From Nereocystis luetkeana (Eukaryota > Sar > Phaeophyceae > Laminariales > Laminariaceae), in assembly GCA_031213475.1 (NCBI GenBank), contig JARUPZ010000002.1, positions 1,178,001 through 1,242,000 of the forward strand: a DNA stretch of 64,000 bases, read 5' to 3'. The translations under genes were made by a program, and so were the position numbers. Every line of letters begins with the position of its first letter. The stretch's first letter is position 1. The notes under the pieces are model-generated. The model saw only the letters and a program-made list of their open reading frames with translations, ran no database searches and was not told the DNA's origin. This document shows, piece after piece, positions 25,301 through 36,239 of this stretch.

Positions 25301-28300
25301 CGGTTCGTGTATCTCCTTGATTTGACCATTCGTATGTGTCCTTGGTTTGTTTGCATCTAGCCATGGTTTGTCTGCGTGTCGATTGTTTTCGTGTGTGTCC
25401 CTGCTTTGTAGATGTGCGTGCGCGCATTCTCATGTGTCTGGTATGCGTGTGTTACTGATTTACCTGGGTGAGCTTCCGACTGTGTGTTGATGTGCATGCG
25501 CCCGGCATTTGTCTTGTTTTGTTGTATCATCCCTGTTCCACGCCGACGCCGCCGCGGCCACCCTTCCTCCTCTACCATTTGCCGCGTCTCTTGCTCCGCA
25601 GTCTGCTTTCGCTTATACGGCCGTCATTCCCAGCGACGACGTCGGCGACGAGACGGACATCTCCGGCGGCAGTGGCGGCGGTGACCCAAAGGCGGCGAGA
25701 ATGGTAACAGTTCAGCGACTCAGGGTTTCTACTGTTAAGACGGAGGCGTCGCCTAGCGTCGGTTCGGTGGCGATGATGGCGGACCCGGCAACCGTGGCGG
25801 CAGTGCTGACGCACAAGGTCGTTTCAGAGGCCCGGCGGAGGTAAGAGTCGTGGCCGATCAGAATTCTTTGTTGTTTTTTTTTGTTTTGGTATTGCTTGCT
25901 ATTCGTCGTGTGTGTTTTTTCACTCGTTATCTGTCGCTCATTGCTCTGTGTTGCTTTGTTTCTCGGTGTCACCCGAGAACGTCAGCCGCAAGCCATGAGT
26001 GGATATTTTTATCTCTCGTCAACCCCTTGAAAGTCGAACATAGTACGCCCGGCACGAGTCACTCTCCGCTACCAAACTGAAATCGTTTCGTGTGAAGGCC
26101 ATGACCCTGCCCATGGCCACTGTCTATGGTCACACGACTACGACCATGCAGGCCAATGCGTGCACCCCACCCTACCCCCCTCCCGCTACGACACACTCAT
26201 CCTCCTAGGCGCAGACCGAACGCAAGCCACCGCATTCTCATACTGGTGGCTAAACTCCGCCCCCCTCCCCCCCTTCCAACCGTCTGCCCAAAACGAACAC
26301 CACACAATAACTTTCAAGCGCCTTATACGTGGTTTTGTGTCCCTCGCACCCCCCCCCCCCCCACCCCCGAATCACGCTGAACTTACTGTCGTCCCCCCGC
26401 TGCTGACCCCAAACAATCAGCGGCTTCGCCGAGGCTCGGGCCCTGTTGCGTGATTGGTTGGCCAACTTCATCCACGGGCTATCGCAGAGCTTGACCTTCC
26501 CAGCCGGAGGGGACGAGTCTGGCAGCGGCCCGGAGGCCGAGGGGAAAACGGGGATACTGATGGATCATCCCCTGGTTGTTGGCGTGGCCAGGCAGGTGTT
26601 CGGTCTCCTGCAGTCTCCGCTGCTGCACCCCACGAAGGGCGTGGCTGATGCAAGGTAGGGGCGCGGTATCGGTGTATACAGCGGGGGGTATTGGAAGGTG
26701 CGGGAATATTGTTGACGGTTCTGGGGCGTTAGGCGTAACGACCAGACGCGGCCGGGGTAGGAGACAGGAGACATCTGCGGTGAGATACAGGATACACGAG
26801 ACGGTACACATACGGGATGATAAATATATAAACCAAGGACGATGACCGTACGGAACGGCGAATGCCGATCGCTTAGTGTAACAAACTGTAATAATCCGAG
26901 ACACTCTTCCGACCGATAAGTATTGTTGTGTACAGCGAGATGGCGTGGCGGTAGGGGGTGCGCGTACAGGCTACAGGTATTTGCTCAGCGCTCAAGGCGA
27001 TAGTTGACACGGGGTTGCGCTACTACACCAGCCCGCGACTCTTCATCCTTGTCCTTGTTTGTGTTTTGTCGTTGTTCTCTGGTTTCTGTTCTCGTTTCGG
27101 TTGCATGTTCGTGTTCTTGTTCTTTTTTTTTTATATTATTCTTATTCTTATTCTTGCTTTTGTAACTGTGCTGGTCGTTGTCCTCAACCTTGTTGTCACC
27201 TGCTGCTTCTGCCGCCGCTATCTTCCCCGGTATGTTTCCATCTGCCACAGGGTAAGCCTGCTGAGCCGCCTGTCGTCGCTTGACGCCGCGTCGCTCTCGA
27301 TCGCGCTCTACCCCGAGATGCAGGGCTACGCCACTCCCGACATCCGTCTGGACAACAACTTGCCGCTCTCTAGGTACGCACTCTATACCCCCCAATCCCG
27401 CCCCCCTCCATCTTCTGCTTCCCTCCCCTACCGGCGTTGAGACAAAGGCGGGGTCGATCCGATAGCCCTTGCCGTGAATCCCCCCGCCCCCCCATCCTAC
27501 CCGCAAACGCCACATGCCTCTTTAGGTCTCGTAAATCAACAACAGAGGATCCCCCCCCGCACGCCCTCACCCCCCCCCTCCCCCCGCCCCACTCCGGCTT
27601 CCTTATCACAGGGAGGCGGTGAACCGTGTCTCTCCAGTTTGCCGCATCTTTGTCGTCGACACGTTTTGGAGGGTGGTAGTGCACTACGCGGACTCGGCGG
27701 CGACGTTGGCAGCTAGCGAGGCGGCCGGGGAGGCGCCGCTTCTGTTTCCGCCCCCGAGGGAGTCTGCGATAGGGGAGTTCCTGGAGATGAGAAGCTTGGT
27801 GCGGCCGGCGGCCGGGCGGGAGGTGGTGTACAGCCGGGCCGGGACGCCGGAGGTGCGCAGCGGCTTATTATACGGCGACGTTTTTGTGTGTTCGTTTTTG
27901 TTTTTTTTTGTGTTCGGTTTGTCTTGTATTGTGTCTGCTAGGCTGCTTGGTTGGCGTGTTTAGTATTGGGCGTTTTCTTTGACGATATGTTTTGGTTGAG
28001 TTGTTCGCTTAATTATGTTCTGTGGTTGGGTTTTGGGGGCTGTTTTTGTCTGTTTCGTTATTGTGTTGTTTTTTTGTTTCTGTCGACCGCCGCTATTCGC
28101 GTCTATTGCCGTGTATGTTTTGCGGCTGCTTGCCGGTAAGATGTCGGCTTCGTTCCGCCGGCCGCTCCTCCTCTGGCGCTTTCGCGCACGCGCCCCCACC
28201 CTCCTTCCCGTATCATAGGGGAAATAAATTCCTCCACCCCCGTTCGATTGCGGTTGTAGCGTGTAGTTTGGAGAGACCGGGGGCAAAGATGGGAGACATG

Positions 28301-28708
28301 TGGGCCAATGGCCGTATGAGTCACTTCGCCGACACTACGGAAGTACGAATTCTACACATTTTGGACCTTACCTGGTAGTCTTGGACCTGATATTTTTTCG
28401 GGCGTGTTCGTACGCTGTTTGTCGTTGTTGGATACCCTCACATATGTGGTTCCGTCTCGCTTTTTTGTCCCGTTACGTCGTCAGTCCGACATAATTTTCG
28501 TTCTGTGGTGAGCATATCTTGTTAAATGCGGAGCGTAATTGCCCCCCGTCCCCTCCTTCCCGGCCCGATGCCAAAAATTTAATCGCAGGCGTTTTTCTTC
28601 GAGGAAGCTTTGATCGAAGATCGACCGTTGCCGAAAGCGGAGAACGGGGAGAATTTCAAGGAATTCATAGCTGGGATTATGGCGGACGTTTTGCAAGGGC
28701 AGCAGTAA
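16331..28708 (+). CDS. Sec23/Sec24-family protein, divergent plant/algal Sec23-like type (16 exons)
   Basis: A COPII-coat-like protein, presumably acting at ER exit sites. Exons: 16331-16424, 18105-18294, 18746-18851, 20166-20279, 20884-21039, 21467-21599, 22375-22655, 23307-23378 (tentative), 23420-23574, 24204-24308, 24542-24743, 25602-25840, 26421-26654, 27251-27373, 27612-27852, 28589-28708. They join in phase to 854 codons plus stop. The zinc finger is C79/C82/C99/C102 (RCEEC...KCALCG). Then follow the vWA-like trunk (RPVVYLAVVDE, LGVVTMSDRLGLVDL, DVMSLDELFCP, MFFLGGAPDRGPGAV, GVSVDVHCFAS), LLRPRVYDGVLRVRTSAEF, DPRLENLWHVASC, the helical region (ALLRDWLANF) and a C-terminal gelsolin-like part (FPPPRES, FFFEEALIED). 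It matches the divergent Arabidopsis Sec23-like protein (At2g27460, from memory) better than canonical Sec23 or Sec24. Exon 7 adds a Gly/Ser-rich insertion. Least sure are the ends of exons 5, 6 and 8. Confidence 0.95.
17135..17250 (+). mobile_element. Non-autonomous poly-C element, 3' fragment (Sec23-like intron 1)
   Basis: Carries AAAACCCGACGTGC, GGGATGCGAGGGCCTATGG, GGCCATGCATTTTATCGAG and TACTCCCCCCC, the family order, after a 5'-truncated start. Confidence 0.7.
17618..17760. repeat. GGCTTGGCGT tandem and GGTTTG-rich repeat
   Basis: Four near-exact 10-bp units (TGGCTTGGCG) followed by degenerate GGTTTGGTTTG sequence, in intron 1 of the Sec23-like gene. ORFs over it are artefacts. Confidence 0.8.
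20280..20883 (+). other. GC-AG intron of the Sec23-like gene
   Basis: The exon ending GCCGAG at 20279 is followed by GCAAGC, not GT. The next exon starts after CCCAG at 20884. Joining MAE to VLEGCARSLP keeps the phase and aligns without a gap to the family's helix before the LVTF-type strand, so the non-canonical donor is well supported. Confidence 0.8.
21650..21960. repeat. (GGTGTT)n-type low-complexity repeat
   Basis: About 310 bp of GGTGTTGGT variants at the start of the intron after Sec23-like exon 6. The Val/Leu and Thr/Asn ORFs across it are not genes. Confidence 0.85.
23840..23912. repeat. (TGTGT)n pentanucleotide-like repeat
   Basis: Runs of TTGTGTTGCG and TTGTG units in the intron between Sec23-like exons 9 and 10. 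Confidence 0.75.
26098..26180 (+). mobile_element. Degenerate poly-C element 3' fragment
   Basis: CTATGGTCACACGACTACGACCATGCA matches the family end imperfectly, then a C-rich tail. It lies between Sec23-like exons 12 and 13. Confidence 0.45.
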
Positions 28709-29954
28709 TGACAAGATGTTGTCACCACGGTCCGTTTTTTTTTCTACTCGGTCGCCCCCCCCCCCCCTCCCCGATATTGTGGAAGGTATACACGCTGACG
28801 CTGGTGCTATGTTGGTGTATTCCAATGAAAAATTCCAAATTTGGACGCGAACGGAGGAGCATTGTGTGAATCAGTCATTGTGAAGGGGGGCCATGAGCAC
28901 ATACAGTGCTCCTGCAGCTCGGGTTTCTTCGTAGACCTTACGTCCTGTATGTACGTAAACACGTTGTCGGCACTTGTTGGTATTCAAAATGGTGCCAGAA
29001 CCACCCTGTCCGGAAATGTGAGGACGGTTTGGTTCTATTTTGAGTACCCCAACGGTCCTTCGATTTGCGGGCAGAGGTACCTTGTACCTATTACGTGTTC
29101 GTCTCTTCTTTTTACCGGATTTGTTTCGTCCGCGGCTAAAGTTCGGTACCAGGCACGAGTATGTATGATACAAGTCTCGTACGTCGCTTTTTTTCTAGGG
29201 TGAATACGGCGTTCGTTGTGGCTTGGAGGAACAAGTAAAGTGTTTCAAACATGCAGTTGCCGAGGAAAGAGACGACGAAAAAGGCGAAGTTGACGATGGA
29301 GATGAGATGGAGATGATGAACAAGACGAGGGATGTATACGTGGCTCGACTGTAATAGTAACAACAGTTCAGCGGCAACGGAAGATAATATACATATTTCA
29401 TACCTGGCACCATGCAGTGCCTGTCGCAGTCCGCTTTTTTCGTCTGTCTGGCCGTAAAAAGAACCACGCGCATGATATGACGTGTCCTCGCGACATTACC
29501 GTGTTGTGTTCCCGCATCGATGCTCATTCTCACGTTCTGCCCTCAAGAATGATTGCCAACAGTGGACGACAAGCAAACACGGTCGAAGACGAACAAGGCA
29601 ACGACAGCAACATGACCACAAAACGAACCATAGAGAGGGAGAGAGGTCCAGCTGTCCATTGCTACGTACTGGTAGCCCTTTGAGTACTGCACTACTATCT
29701 GTACATGTACCTAAATTTGACTCTAATTCCAAGTGCTTGACCCCCACAATGGGACTGCAGTACTTGAAGGGGTCAAGGTTGGCGACTCGTTTTTAAGACT
29801 GGGGGTTCGCACGAGCGATTACCCAGATAATGGGAAAAACAGTCGACGCGCGCTTCGATAGAGGTTAGACTTTTTGGCCACAACACGACTGACATCGCTG
29901 AGACAGCAGACACAGAGAGTCGCCCCACATCATAAAACCACGAACCGCCAAAAC

Positions 29955-30260
29955 GAGTCTTGTTTTTTCTCTCTGTTAACTTCTTCCCGTTCATTATTTT
30001 CGCCCTTAAAGTTTGTTTTTCCCTCCTACTGATATTTACGGGGGTACATGTTAATTAGGACCAAATATGCTGTAATCAAAATAATGGAATATAGAGGTTT
30101 TTGTGTATATAATGAGTCCTGATTACTATGGTCCTCCGTAATAATCGTAACTCAGATTCGGGCCACATCGTATTATCGCAGAATCTCCTCCCCCCTCTCT
30201 ACTACGATTCATGCCGTCATTTTCATCGCGAGAAGACTTCAGCTTCGGCATTTTTTTCCC
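29955..30260. repeat. Dispersed repeat copy interrupted by a MITE
   Basis: Flanks match 14995-15190 (CGTAACTCAGAT, TCGCGAGAAGACTTCAGC). A family 1 MITE occupies 30032-30143, so this pair is a filled and an empty site. Confidence 0.6.
30032..30143. mobile_element. MITE family 1 copy
   Basis: Ends TATTTACGGGGGTACATG and GGTCCTCCGTAATA, with an AT-rich core. It is inserted inside the dispersed repeat described at 29955-30260. Confidence 0.75.
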
Positions 30261-31735
30261 TCGTCGACTTGCACTACCTTCTAAATATATTCCTGGTACG
30301 TACGTACCAGGTTAATGTTGTACTTTGGTCTGTCGACCACCGTTGATCTGTTTCTGAAAAAAAAAAGCCAGATCTCACAGATCTCATCGGTTTCGGCGAT
30401 TCTGCTTGCTGGGCGTTTTCCAGCGGTGCCCCTTGTGATACATTTATTATCTCCATCGCTCCTCGCTTTAGAACAGGGGCTGCTGTCGTGGCACCATGAC
30501 GCAAAAGGCACGAGGTACGAGTGAGTGCGTATATGTTCACGCATAGGAGGACTAGAACGGGGATGCGCCCGACGCACGACACTTCGAAAAATATCAGTAT
30601 GGAGCGATTTGATTGGACAAGCTCCCGACCAAACGGTCGGTAGGTCGTTCCGTAGTCGGCCATCCGTTGCACCCGCCGACCCGCCGTAATCAGCCCTGCC
30701 ATCTGCAGCCTATACAGCCCAAACGACGAGCTGCAAACTACCCTCATGTCGCCTCATCCCAGAAGGCCTGCAAAGAGCCCACCGGTTGCGCGGGGTCGGG
30801 GTCGATCTTGCAGCAGAGCGCAGAGCAACACCACACGCGTTGTGAGGTGAGTGGTAAAAAAAGAAGATGGAGTTGGACAGAAAAAATGAAAAAAAAATGC
30901 ACTCTCAACTTTCGAGAAAACAGCAGAGGCTGGGCAAGGGTTGTTGATGTCGCGCGTGGGGAGCGCGAGCTTGCGTGTGCATGTAGGTGGTAGAGGTGCA
31001 GGATCCCGAGTCTGCTACAGTAGTAGCAAGTGGTCTGTTGGCACATACATGTCCGGATATTGCCCCTCTCCCCCTTTCGTGACTTCCATCGTGTTCCATC
31101 GTGTTCTCGACTTCTGTGACCGGACGGTTCCTGTATCTTCTACCGTTTGTTGTAGTGAGTGTGTTGTGTGCTTCTTCTTTTGATGCCCTCTCGGCGGGCG
31201 CTGGTCCGATCCTACCTGCAGTGCGTCCATGACACCTACTAAAGGATGCCAACCGACCCGTCTGTCTGGTTGTTGTGACAAGCGAAAAGGGAGAAAACCA
31301 TCGCTCATCGTCATTCGTTGTGATGCTCGGAGTGGACACATTTTACCGCTGCCTTGATCTTTCCTTCCTATTGTGCCCGCCATTATGCCTGCCGACGGCA
31401 TTAATCTCAGTCATCAATCCCGTGTCGAGGAAAAAAATCGCCAGCCCATTTTTTTGTCAAACGCGTGTGCAGTGCGCACGGTAAATAACAAACAACGCGC
31501 ATAAGAAACCACGCGGCACTCTCGACTAGAAGCACTCTGCTCTGCAACCGCGCAAGCAGCGTACAGCCCGAAGAGGAGTCCCCACTACAGCAAATATTTA
31601 TATATACCTGGTGGTAGGCAGTAGCCCACCAAGACGCTGATCGCAAGGTCGACGCGCCAAGAAACAAATATCTGGGTCCAGGCTTTAGGGCTCCAAGCTG
31701 AACAGCAAGTAAGTGTCCTACGAGCACGAGGAGGA

Positions 31736-31833
31736 GACCGCGATTTGACCCCTTGACTGACCGCCCCCCGACACTAAAACTAGTACATGAAGTCAAGAAG
31801 AGGCCTTGACGCGCCCAACGAGACCGGTCTCCT
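31736..31833. repeat. Dispersed repeat, copy B
   Basis: Matches 3362-3456 in the same orientation: TTGACCCCTTGA, AAAACTAGTACAT, GAGGCCTTGACGCGCCC and GACCGGTCTCCT. Confidence 0.65.
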
Positions 31834-32093
31834 TTGTGCTGGCCAGCCATGCATTCATTCAAAGTTCGAAATGTTTATCGCCTCGGCTGTAAGGCGGATC
31901 ACTACTACTGTACCAGGTATCTACTACTGCTTGCTGTAGATGATCTACAGTTTGCTGTAGATATTATACAGTAGAGTGGATCATCTACAACCTGCCGGTA
32001 TCGGATGTGGTGCAGGATATGTATACTGCCCGTGTAGTACATATTATCCAAGGCAGGAAGTAAGTATGTAAATCGTGCCGATTATTCGGTTCC

Positions 32094-32220
32094 CACCCGG
32101 CAACACGATGAACTCGTAGATCGTGCAAATCGCTCCCACTCGGCAACATAATGAACTCGTACATCGTGCAAATCACTCTCACCTGGCAACATGATGAGCT
32201 CGTAGACCATGCAAATCAGG
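32094..32220. repeat. 43-bp minisatellite, three units
   Basis: Units begin GGCAACAYRATGARCTCGTA and end GTGCAAATC with small changes. A diverged single unit in inverted orientation occurs at 49136-49182. Confidence 0.75.
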
Positions 32221-33441
32221 ACCGTTCAAATATCTAGATCGTCAAGTGGGAACCGATGATCTGCCCGAGATGTGAAAATCTAATATTTTACGTCGTACGA
32301 CGGCGGTTGAAAAGACGAGGCGGGGAGGGTTTCTGAGCAACGATACACGTACAATCGCTGTTAAATACGTTGTGTAGAGGAAACGAGTTTTCGAGATACG
32401 AGCCGCCGTGTCTGCGCAACCAACCGCGTGTCGGGGCGTGCTTGTTGCGCGTTCGGATAATTTGGCTTGTGTGGGCGAGGCTCTTCTTCTCTGGTACATT
32501 ATCCTACTTACTCCAATAATAGTGACAGTCCATACATTGGGCAGATTACGATCTACACTAGATCGTCTAGATCCAATGGTATGATGTTGTGCAAGAGTCG
32601 CAAAGTATCATACAGATCCCAACAGGCGCACATGTGCGCAAGAGCTGTGTCAAACAAATCCCATCCGGAAAACATGATCTAGATCCTCAAATCAGAACCA
32701 CGGAAGGCGGGAAAACGTATAGTACACCGAAGTACCTCCCTATGTCACGAATGGGGAATGAGGGATTGACCTGCCCCATTCCCACCCATGTTTTTTTTTT
32801 TTTTCCGAGCGCGAGTATGTCTATACATTGCTCGAGTTCGATACGCGACGTTTTTAACACTGCCATTGCGGGCTCCTGCTATACGTACAGCCCCTATAAA
32901 CGCGTAGCTGTGTTGTTCGCGCCGTAAGTTTAATCAGTTGTAATCAGACTTATTATTTCGAGCATTTTTATATGATCTGTTTTACAGCATGAACGATTTT
33001 ATTTAATCGTAACAGGCAATCACTCCTCACATCGATGAATGCCACTGCCACTTCAAAGTCAAAGCATGTGTACGTACGCCGTGTGTATAGCGCAAGGGCC
33101 GGGAAGGCATACATAGCTATCTGCTTGCACCCTATCCATAGGTCTCAACTCGGCAGAAATGTTTGCAGCCACCCCTTGAATCGCCATCTGCCAGCTCTGA
33201 AATCGTCAGACATACAGTGATACGCTTTCTACCCATCATAGCCCTTGGCATGCATTTTCCCCTGCTGTGTAAATGATGCGTGCGATTTTGGCCCTGCAGC
33301 ACACACGTGCCTATCCTTATGTGCGATGGCCATACGCAAGGCCTATATCTGCTTGCGATGGCTCCTCTTTTTATATCGTGCTTTCGTGCGGTTCCGATAA
33401 AAAAAATCGTCTCATATCCTTGCTAACTCACACGATACCTG

Positions 33442-33870
33442 CACTATGCCTCACCGGCGGAACCCCCTCCTCACTGCTACCAATATCCTTGTCCGCATCA
33501 ACCATCACATATATGCCGGCAAGTTCTAGATCACCCTTCCTCTCGTAGTGGAGGTTGAGGACGATGCCATTGCTGGGGAATTCTAAACGCACGGACACAA
33601 CGTGTACCCCGGACGGGTCTATGGTTACGGTTTTTTGCTTCCCTGCGTACTGTGGACCACAGGTCCCCTTCCCCTAGATAGTACGGCTTCATTGAACACA
33701 GGTGCAAGGTCACACCCAGGTCTGCCACTCCGTTCCGTGTAGACCCGACGTACCGACCCGTCCACCTCAGTGTGTACTCCACACCACAACCACGCAAGAG
33801 AGAAACCTGCCTGGGGCGCCCGACACATATTGGTGTCGTGGGCTTGGTCTCGTCTTCAGTAATCACAGCA
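33442..33870 (-). pseudogene. Unidentified broken coding sequence
   Basis: Two open stretches in different frames read like one protein: an upstream part with GVEYTLRWTGRYVGSTRNG and a downstream part with VHVVSVRLEFPSNGIVLNL and LELAGIYVMVDADKD, ending at a TGA near 33442. The frame change lies around 33640-33680. No family recognised; no intron fits the junction well. Confidence 0.3.
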
Positions 33871-34030
33871 CGGTGTAAAACCAGATGAAAAAAAGTGCAC
33901 CACCTGGTTCAGCGCGAGCATCCCGTCCTCAGTGCAGCGGAGAACTAAGTCTAGTTTTCCATAGCATAGCAAGGCAATGGCAACGCCTCGAGGTCACCTA
34001 ATAGTCTACGAAGAACCTTGTCGTTTTTCT

Positions 34031-34445
34031 GGGGGGGGTGTACTTATGTCATGCATGGCCGTAGTCGTACGACCATAGACCCTCGCACCCCTACAATGCC
34101 GGGGCAGAGCACGTCGGGTTTTCATCGACCAGGCAAACATTGCTTGCACCAAGCGCAAAGCGCCGGGAGATTTTGGGCGAATCGCATGAGGGGTGAGCTG
34201 CATCCCACTAAGAACCGCCTGTGAGGCGGACTTGCCATGGATGACAGCTTCAAATGGATTGATTTGTTTCCTGCTGTGACCACTTCCGGAGACAGCAATG
34301 GGTATACCTGGTACTATGTATCTGCCTCGTGGGTGCCGTACGATATACGTACTACGTGATACGCTCATTCCCATTGTGCGGAGATAAAGTCCTCCACCCC
34401 GCACAAATCATCTAACTCGACCCGCCAGCCGTGGTGACCGCCCGA
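34031..34445 (-). mobile_element. Non-autonomous poly-C element, nearly complete
   Basis: On the minus strand it holds the family's internal blocks (TCCGCACAA...GGGAATGA, GGCAGTTACATAGTA-like, GCAAGTCCGCCTCACA, CTTGGTGCAAGCAATG, CCCGACGTGCTC) and ends ATAAGTACA plus poly-C at 34031. A short insertion near 34306 contains TACCTGGTA. Confidence 0.8.
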
Positions 34446-34874
34446 AAAATATAACGGTAGTCTGAGCGTCTAGTCTAGCTCTTGCAGTGAGAGACGTGAT
34501 TGACGGCTTTGTCGCCAACCGATGCCAAGCCAAGCCATCTATATCTGCATATCTTTAACTAATATGTTTTAAACATGTAGGCTTTCCTGGGGGGGCACAT
34601 AAATACATGCTCACACCACTAGCGGCCTTATGCATGGTACCCCCGCTGTCGCCTATCCAAGCTTTAGGACCTCCACCCGTAGGCCAAACACGCTCCTGCC
34701 TAGCCGAACCTAACTTGCCTGACGCCTCTAAACATGCCCCAAACTCCCTTGGGCGCTGATGTCCACTGGAGGGGGAACACGATAGTACGTCCTCCCAACG
34801 GTTGACAGAAGTCAGAACGGGCCAGTCAAGCTCGGTGGCAGAGGCGGCGGTGTGATCATGGTGGTGTGTGCCTA

Positions 34875-34981
34875 AAACGGGGGGCCATAGTTAATAGGAC
34901 CTCTGATATACATAAAAACCTATATATTTAACCATTTTTACTAACAATATTTGGTCCTATTAACTATGCCCCCCCGTAATA
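34875..34981. mobile_element. MITE family 1 copy
   Basis: ACGGGGGGCCATAGTTAATA ... TTAACTATGCCCCCCCGTAA with the standard core ACTAACAATATTTGGTCC. Confidence 0.8.
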
Positions 34982-35328
34982 GTTCTAACATACTTCTAAG
35001 CCTCGCGGGGTTGGGGTCGTCGCAACGCGTTATCGTAGCGGCGCACTTGGCGTGACAATCACCGAACTGATAGTACCGATACGTTTCAGTTGAGGCCTAG
35101 ACCGGGGGAAATAGACCCCGTAACTTCTGGTGCCCCTGGCTAGATGCACCTGATCACTCCTTCTTCCTCCGCAGCCACCATCACGACCACCCCCGTTCCG
35201 TGAATAGCCCCGGCCGCCATAACCATTTCCTCCTCCAGTTGGCCGCCGCAAGCTTGAGCGCCGGCGAACAAACAAGCTGACGCCTCTCCTCCCAGTCATG
35301 CGACTACGGCTCTGCGTGATATCGAGTA

Positions 35329-35830
35329 CAGGTTGGGTTGGCCTCGGTTGGCAACGACACTCTGAAACATGCCGCACTACGTGAGCTAGACAACAAGGGT
35401 ACCGGTTCTTTTTTGTTTTTTGCTTTTGGCGGTCGGTCACAGCTGGCAATAGAGTTTTAGATCATTTGTGCGGGGGTGGAGAGCCTTTACTCCGCACAAG
35501 GAGAATGATCGTACCACGTAGTGTTTATGGTAAGGCACCCTCGAGGCAGTTACATAGTACCCCCCTTGCTGTCTCTGGAAGTGGTCACACCAGAAAATAA
35601 AGCAACTCATTGCAAGCTGTCATCCATATGCAAGTCCGCCTCACAAGCGGTTCTTAGGAGGATGCAGCTCCCCCCTTCATACGACTCGCCAAACACCTCA
35701 TGGCGCTTAGCGTTTGGTGCAAGCCTGGTCGGTGAAAACCCGACATGCTCCGTCCCGGAATTGTAGGGATGCGAGGGTCTATGGTCATACGACTACGGCC
35801 ATGCATGAGATCGAGTGCACCCCCCCTGGT
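35329..35830 (+). mobile_element. Non-autonomous poly-C element, complete copy
   Basis: Begins GGTTGGGTTGGCCTCGG directly after another copy's 3' end (TGATATCGAGTACA at 35314-35327), so two units are fused head to tail. It ends GAGATCGAGTGCACCCCCCC. Length is close to 490 bp. No ORF and no clear Pol III A/B boxes. Confidence 0.8.
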
Positions 35831-36239
35831 TTGGAATAGTTGCGATCAATTTATTAAGTACGGAGGACAAGGAATGCTTCCCATGATGATTTTGTTGTAT
35901 AGTTGTATATGGATAAGAGGAATACGCACCTACTGTAAGAGGTGGAGAGAAGGAGCGACAGCAAACTTATTTAAGAAACGAAGACAAGGCTGGCCCAGGA
36001 GACTACGAGGGGATACCGCCAGTAAGCACCGTAGACAACACATTCTGTAACGTTTTGAACGATAGAAGGGGGGCCATGATGAGAAGGAAGAAAAGGTATG
36101 CGAAGGACGAGCGGGGTTCTGGCCAAAACGTACCAGGTAGCTAGCTACGTAGATTCATTCACACACATTAGATAATGTAACACAAGGAAGGAAAGGCACG
36201 GGGCTACTGTATTTATCCTACTGCAGGCGAGCAGAAGGT

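Larger units (their letters stand above)
28709..33440. other. Intergenic, dispersed repeats only
   Basis: Downstream of the Sec23-like gene I find no confident gene. Contents include a C run at 28747-28760, one protein-like ORF (28841-29203, plus strand, unrecognised), a short palindrome with GACCCC ends near 29735-29778, a MITE-bearing repeat (29955-30260), a dispersed repeat (31736-31833) and a minisatellite (32094-32220). Confidence 0.5.

Noticed and set aside
30763-30846. 84-nt exon-like segment (CAG acceptor, GTGAGT donor, open frame beginning KACKEPTGC)
   Set aside because: Good splice sites, but no neighbouring exon, start codon context or family match was found.
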